Shown: positions 58,477 to 64,000 of the stretch, piece after piece
How the letters are laid out: every line of letters starts with the position of its first letter
Position numbering within the stretch: the stretch's first letter is position 1
Assembly (NCBI GenBank): GCA_033961575.1
Contig: CM066738.1
Span: forward strand, 101,643,478-101,707,477
From: Aselliscus stoliczkanus
Taxonomy: Eukaryota; Chordata; Mammalia; Chiroptera; Hipposideridae
DNA: 64,000 nt
Reading direction: 5' to 3'
The notes under the pieces: generated by a model
What the model saw: the letters and a program-made list of their open reading frames with translations, nothing else
Told to the model about the DNA's origin: nothing
Database searches by the model: none
Made by a program: the position numbers and the translations under genes

Positions 58477-58593
58477 TCTTTCTTTTCTTTTTTTTTTTGA
58501 GGGCAGTGTCACTGGCCCTCACATGTGGGACCCAAACCAGGGCTGCTGGCTTCCCAAGCCAGCGCTTAACCAATGCGCCACTCGTCCGGCCCA
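58477..58593 (-). repeat. SINE type A, short copy
   Basis: Reverse head-only copy with a TTTC-rich tail side. A perfect 16-bp duplication gaaagtgctgtttctt is at 58461-58476 and 58594-58609. Confidence 0.95.
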
Positions 58594-58609
58594 GAAAGTG
58601 CTGTTTCTT

Positions 58610-59911
58610 AAAAGAAGGCATAGAAGGTGCGAAACTGTATCTTAGTGTTCTGAAAGGAAGCAATTTCTCCATTCATGGCATAAAATTAAAATATAATCAA
58701 GAAAATTTGATACAATGATTCCAAAGTCGAAGTACATTGATTCTCCAAATCTTTGGCTTTTTTTTTTTAGCACTTTGATAATTGCCGTTAGAAAAGCAAT
58801 TTAGCTCATAGAAGTGCTATGCACTAATGCCCTTGTTATCTGAAAGGCGTGGTCCTGGAGTCAGGTGGTGACTGTAAATTAGTTTAGGCAGGTCTCAGCA
58901 AGCCATCCGGGGCTGCGTTCAAGACTCAGTCCACCTCTGCTGGCCTGTTCATTCACAGGGAAGTCAGACTTGGAAGGGCGGTGGGATGGCAGGCCAGGGA
59001 TATCTAGATGGAACGTCAGGGCTTGCCCCACTAGGTGCTGATTGAGTGCAAAGCCACAGGCTGGGCTGAATCCTTTGCATTTTCTGGGTCCAGCTTTCTA
59101 CGCAAAGCTGTGAAGTGTGTGATTGAAATCCCGCCCAGGGAAGAGTAATGTCAGACAAATGTTACCAGCAGACAGCAAATTTGAAGAGTGGCAATGGGCT
59201 GAGGATGGATACAAGTGAGAGGCAACTTGGATTTCCTCTAAGCTGAAGTGTGAGGACTCCACACGTTGGGCCCCAGGATGCCTGCCTTGCCCCTTATGCT
59301 GTGGCTTATGTCACCCTCTGCTCAGGTCACATAAGGAAATGTTTCCTTAACAAGTATTTCATGTGCAACAGACTTTTCCTAAATGCCCAGCAGTGTGATA
59401 AGAACAGTCATGGGAGAGCAAAAAAATATTAGGTGCAGCACGTAATCTCAAGCATTTTACAGGCTTACTGAAGAGATAAAATAACTAAAAAATATAACAA
59501 GACAGGTTGTAATAAAATATTTAAATGATGTAGGATGGGTGGAATATACCACAGAAATTTCAAGAAAGAAGTCAGTGTTATATACATTTCAAGGAACACA
59601 GTGTTAGGTAACTTCCATAGGAGTAGGCTTTACAGGATGGATGGGATTCATGTGTGCAGAGGTGGTGAGTAAATAGTGCAGCTGGGTCAGCCCTACCCCT
59701 AGCCTTCACTTCCCCTCAGTCCAGCCCACTGACCTTGCCTCCTGTGCACTCAGACTGCTCCTAGTTTCTGAGCCATGTGGAATAGGGCATTTCTCAGCTT
59801 TCATCTGCTGGAAAGCTCTCAGATCTCCTTTGCTGCCCAACAGGTTCAGACCAGGATGTCCTCCTGGTGATGAGGAGAGCAAGACTTTATTAATTTCAAA
59901 GTCCCCATGTT
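58610..59911. other. Unique sequence, nothing recognised
   Basis: No supported feature. Slightly GC-richer around 58850-59300 without an island. Confidence 0.5.
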
Positions 59912-59913
59912 TT

Positions 59914-60258
59914 GTGGGTTAAACTGTGCCTGGCCTTATCCCTCCAAATATGTTGAAGTCCTAAACCCTGGTACCTGTGAATGGGACCTTATTTGGAAAT
60001 AGGAGCTTTGCAGATGTAATCAAGTTAAGATGCGATCATTCTGGATTAGGGGAGGCCCTAAATCTAATGACTGATGTTCTTATTAGACGGAAATTTAGAC
60101 ACAGAGACACACAGAAAGGAAAATGCCATGTGAGGAGACAGAGGCACACAGGGAGAAGGCCGTGGAAAGACAAGCAGAAATCGGAGTGATGGAGCTGCAA
60201 GCCGAGGATTGCTGGCCACCACTGGAAGTGAAGAGAGAACAAAAGTCCTTCGCTAGAG
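59914..60258 (+). mobile_element. MaLR-type LTR, 3'-truncated
   Basis: ttgtgggttaaactgtgcct, ccttatttggaaataggagc, gcagatgtaatcaagttaag, aaatttagacacagagacac and gctgcaagccgaggattgct are in MLT1 order. The usual 3' end ('ctccagaactgtgag...') is missing. Confidence 0.85.
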
Positions 60259-60639
60259 CCACCAGAGGGAACATGGTCTTGACTCCAGGTGCAGCTAACC
60301 ACCTAAGTTGTGCTCCAAGAGAGCAAAGAAAGCTGGAGCTTATAAAGGCAAAAACCCACAGCTGGAATGAAGGAAACCTTTCCTATTGGCTACTTAATAT
60401 GGTGTACTAGCCAAGGATTGGTCAAAACCAGATGATCAGACTCTGAAGTAAGCATTGGCATGGAAACCAGGGTGAGGCAAGTTCTGCGATATACTTCTAC
60501 GGCATGCACAACGAAAAGACCAAAAGTCTAAACCTTACCTGGGTGCAAATGTGCAATGTTTGACTTCCCTAATTACTTCCTGACTCCATATTAGGACCTT
60601 CTGGTGTGATTGACTCTGTTTCAGATATTTTGGTTCACA
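60259..60639. other. Unassigned block between two LTRs
   Basis: Contains ttataaaggcaaaaacccac and ctattggctacttaatatgg, which look like LTR promoter and CCAAT-type text, but I cannot assign it. It may be a third LTR fragment inserted at the break of the preceding MaLR. Confidence 0.3.
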
Positions 60640-61397
60640 CACCCTAATGTGGGTGGGCCTCATCCAATCAATGGAATTAACTGAAGATCTGAGTCGAACA
60701 AAAATGTCCAGCCAGAGGGAACTCCTCTTGCCTGACTGCCTTGAACTGGGGCATTAGATTTTCCTTCCTTTGGACACAAACTGAAACGTAGGCTCTTCTT
60801 GGGCTGGGAGCCTGCTGGCTCTCAGACTGGGACTTACACCATCTGCCTGGTGGAGGAGGTCACTGAGAGGATGTGACTACCTGTTGACCCGTGAGCTGAG
60901 CCCAGGCAACCGGAGGCTCCTCACCCCCTCCCCTGTTTGTGGAATGTACGTTCTGTCCACCGTTCCTGAAGTGGAAGCCATTTTCAAGGATGCAGCCTTC
61001 AGAGAGTCAGGTGTGAAGACTAAATGTGTGACTGAACCTTGTTAAGGCCTCTCTATAAATGTAAGATTCTGGCAGGCTGGTGTGGAAATCTATGCATCTT
61101 GTGGTCATCAGAGATGAGCCTGTTATGTAAGTCAAACCTGTCCGCTACCCACTTGGAGTTGTTTGCCTTTTTCTTCTGTCTCTCCTTGTCCTCTGGTGTA
61201 TGGGACTGGTCTCCTGCTTCTCAGGTCCTGGGCCTCAGACTGGGTCTGCACCACCAGCATTCCTGGATCTTCAGCTGGCCAACTGTAGATGGTGGGACTT
61301 CTCAGCCTCCATAATCGTGTGAGCCAATTTTTTACCATAAATTTTTCTCTATCTTGCCTAGTGGTTCTCTTTCTCTGCAGAGCTCTGACTAATCCTG
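60640..61397 (+). mobile_element. MLT2-like (ERVL) LTR with an unexplained middle block
   Basis: gtgggtgggcctcatccaat, gagggaactcctcttgcctg and actgaaacgtaggctcttct form the 5' part; cttctcagcctccataatcg, tgtgagccaattttttacca and ggttctctttctctgcagag, ctctgactaatcc form the 3' part. The 60850-61200 block does not fit the expected LTR. The text around actgggacttacaccatct (60826) is echoed at 61235 (actgggtctgcaccaccag). Confidence 0.6.
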
Positions 61398-61744
61398 GCC
61401 CTAATCAACAGCATGACATCATAAACCCTCTTTCTTGGAAAAATGGAATGGAGCAAAGTATTAAGTCATCCTACTAAAAAAGTTCTTTGTCAATGTAATG
61501 ATTAATTTAACCTAAGTATGGCTTCTTCTGGATTACTAATTGGCCCTTGATTCCTTGGTCTGGTACTCCAAACATTTTATGACAAGTTAATTTCAGTTAA
61601 AATCTTGAAGTTTCTCATGTGCATTAAGAAGTTTGAGGCAAATTGTTCAAGACAAACATTTTAATCAGACTGGGAACAAAGGTTCTATTGAAAATAAAAA
61701 GTGCTTTTTTACATCATCTGATATGATTGCCATTTAAATATCCA
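61398..61744. other. Unique sequence
   Basis: Nothing recognised. Confidence 0.5.
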
Positions 61745-61980
61745 TAAATGGAGCTTGCCAGGCTGAAGGGAAAGAGCTCAGCTTTAGGTGTCAATAGATC
61801 AAATTTCAAGTTCAAGTTCTATCACTGTTAAGCCTTGTGACCTTGGGTAATTTGTGTAATCACCCCAGGTCTTCATTTTTTCACTCGAAAAACTGTGATG
61901 ATGATAATGATGATAATAGCAATAATTCTTGTTTTGCACACCACACTAGGTTTCTATGAAAATCAAATGAGTGTGAGGTT
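61745..61980 (+). repeat. MIR element
   Basis: ttctatcactgttaagcctt, gtgaccttgggtaatttgtg, aggtcttcattttttcactc and a (GAT)-rich gatgatgataatgatgataa followed by aaatcaaatgagtgtgagg follow the MIR layout. Confidence 0.75.
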
Positions 61981-63436
61981 GAATTGGCCAGTCATAGCCA
62001 TCCTTGAAAGTTTAGCTGTACTGCTGTTTTTCATGATAAAACGATCTCTGATCCCCTTGTTTCTGTTATCTGTCTCTCAGGGGGTATATGTTCTCACTTT
62101 TCTAATTATGTACTTATTTTTTTATCTCTACTTTTTCGTGGCAACTTTATTGCTTTATGTTAGAATACCTGTATTATATGTTTCTGAAGTTAGAATTCAT
62201 GTCTAAGTCATCCTTTCGCAGCCTAAAATATTTATAAACATTTTCTTATGTGTAGTAAGTGTTTGCAAATACCAATTGGGGGATTAAGCAAACCTGGTTC
62301 CCAATGAATGTAACAAATGACCAATTCATTGATTTACTCAAAATTTGTTTCTTAATAATAACCTGTTTATAAAATCTGTGAGGCTTTCTGATGGGATCAT
62401 TTCCACATTCTTTTTAAAAAAAGTTTGGGCTCAGATAATGTGTATTTGGGGTGATCTGGTGTCACCAATGAAAGGAGGGTGGAGATTCTCCCAGGCTGTT
62501 TTACTCTCTGAAGGAATTCTCCAAACTGCATCATGGTGGGGCTGGGGGATGAGTCTCCTTCAAAAGGCTGAAAAGGAACGCCTTTCAACCCATGAGATGG
62601 AACACTGGAGGGAATTTTAATTTCTGTTTAAAGGAGCTAAAGTGACAAACTGTTTCTTGTTCTCACAAATTCCTTGGAACCTGGAGATGCAAATTCATAC
62701 GCACTACTTAGAGTACAGGGCTAACCATGTAAGTGAAGGGAGGTATGCAGTTGACGCATTGGTGGCCTGTCAGCCCAGCTGAGAAGGTTAGCTCAGCTGC
62801 CATGGTCTAGCATATTTTTCCTCTACGGAGAACCCGTACTTAGACACGTTTTTGCCTCGGGATCTCAGATTTTGGGAAAAGTTTTATTGAGAGGTAGTAT
62901 GCTCGGTTCTGTGTTTCTTAGCTTTTTGTTGGTTAACGGTGTTCTTACATCTGTTTGTGCAGGCTACATGGGATTTATGTGGGCAACAGTCACGCCTTCT
63001 GTATTCTTTGGACTCAGTAACTGAAGCCCTCGCTTCCATCGGCGCGGTTAGGAATTAGGTGTGATTAGGAATTACAGACTCAGAGAAGGCAGAGAATATC
63101 TGATGTTGTCCCCACCATGCCATCTCCACTAGCCGCTCATAGAGGACATTCAAATCTTTCGGTGTTATGTACCTCTATGCGCAAGGGACTGACTCTGTTT
63201 CTCAGACTTCTCAAAGATTGCAATCATCTAATTCGTGCTTTCTTTTTGTAACTAATTTGTTTATACAATTTTATATTCTTTGAAGTCTTTTATATTTAAT
63301 GAAACCTTCTTGTCTATAGTTTTTTACTCACTGATTCTAATTGTGCTCCCTTGCATTTAACAGAATTAGATTTGTTCCAATTTTTCCAAAAGCAAGACCT
63401 TCAACTATATAAGGAATCTATTTAAAGAATATAATG

Positions 63437-63473
<37 letters not shown>

Positions 63474-64000
63474 TTTCCAAGCTAAGCATCTCCAGTCTTG
63501 GCAGTGGTTTCTTATATAACAAAATGTTCAGATTCTTTTTCATTTTGGTTATCAGTGTTACCAATGTCCTCCCTGGAATATGGTGTAAAATTTGAGCATA
63601 AACCTTGAGTTACAATCTGAAGAGTCCAAAGCACAGAGGGGCTATTCTTTCCTTTGTTCAAGCCCCACAATTATATTAATGAAACATAAATAACATATTT
63701 GTGGAGTGACAAAACCAATTGTTACTCACTCACATGAGTTTATGATTCTGTTGTTTAAAATCTGTTGTGTTGGTCCAAGTGTCTTAACTATACCGAAATA
63801 CAAGTAAGCATGCTTTTTTTTTTTTTTCACAAAATGGCCCATGTAAATATAATTTCATATTAAATACCCTGAATAATAGATTTCCTTTGAAACAGAAACA
63901 TTTTATAATTATTTATTAAGAGGTATTAGATACATAAGTTGAATCGACGTTAAATTTTCTAGCTTGAAAACTCAGAGGCACATAAATGTTTTTTTTTTTG
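61981..64000. other. Unique AT-rich sequence with a (TA)n run
   Basis: No gene recognised. A pure TA run lies at about 63439-63468. Poly-T runs at 63814-63828 and 63990-63999; the last may be the beginning of a repeat cut by the window edge. Confidence 0.5.
63439..63468. repeat. (TA)n microsatellite
   Basis: About 30 bp of AT dinucleotides. Confidence 0.95.

Noticed and set aside
1..64000. CRISPR array, operon or phage-like system
   Set aside because: The regular repeats are SINEs and microsatellites; no spacer-repeat periodicity, ribosome binding sites or compact gene order. The DNA is vertebrate.
1..64000. U6, 7SK, 5S, Y RNA, rRNA or microRNA genes
   Set aside because: I looked for their conserved blocks and found none. 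Hairpins near 7850-7920 are short A/T-rich repeats without a microRNA-like stem.

Overview
This is mammalian nuclear DNA. It is AT-rich, has no dense coding, and is filled with L1 fragments, old MIR/MER5/LTR relics, microsatellites and many tRNA-derived SINEs. The commonest SINE has a tRNA-like head, a body related to bat SINEs, and a 3' end carrying AATAAA followed by a pol III-type TCTT(T) and an A tail. That tail closely resembles the SINE tails I know from yinpterochiropteran bats (the horseshoe-bat/fruit-bat side of the bat tree), so a bat of that group is the best guess. Genus and chromosome cannot be told from the sequence.

I see no intact protein-coding gene. Every longer open frame is explained by a repeat, a microsatellite or chance. 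The window is intergenic or deep-intronic. The only clearly gene-derived segment is a broken processed copy of nucleophosmin (NPM1) at about 11.88-13.01 kb. It appears to derive from the short B23.2-type splice form rather than the main transcript. A short coding-like stretch near 2.07-2.40 kb is a weak second pseudogene candidate that I cannot identify.

Layout. 0-6.4 kb: short and long SINEs, two minus-strand L1 pieces, a composite CTTT/TTCTC microsatellite and an MLT1/MST-like LTR. 6.4-11.9 kb: mostly unique sequence, two MaLR-type LTR pieces and L1 scraps. 11.9-17.6 kb: NPM1 pseudogene, a clean 818-bp L1 insertion, SINEs, an old L1. 18.7-30.2 kb: SINE-rich, with an internally deleted mariner, a MIR and two tandem SINEs that share a target-site duplication. 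30.2-36.3 kb: a nest of L1s (one L1 inside another) plus L1 pieces interrupted by SINEs, and an LTR-like end. 36.3-44.2 kb: the quietest block, largely unique. 44.2-51.7 kb: MER5 copies split by an L1, a large pyrimidine tract, SINEs, and a triple nest (MITE, SINE, opposite-strand SINE) that forms a large inverted repeat. 51.7-64 kb: mostly unique sequence with MIRs, MLT1/MLT2-like LTRs and two more SINEs.

I count 24 lineage-specific SINE copies in three head types, called A, B and C here. A comes as a long form (about 365-450 bp) and a head-only short form (about 105-130 bp). B has a tRNA-Ile-like head. C is a third tRNA-like head. No new defence, metabolic or regulatory system is visible. 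The interesting material is retrotransposition history: splice-form-specific retrocopying, modular SINE evolution, nested insertions and a possible templated 33-bp patch.
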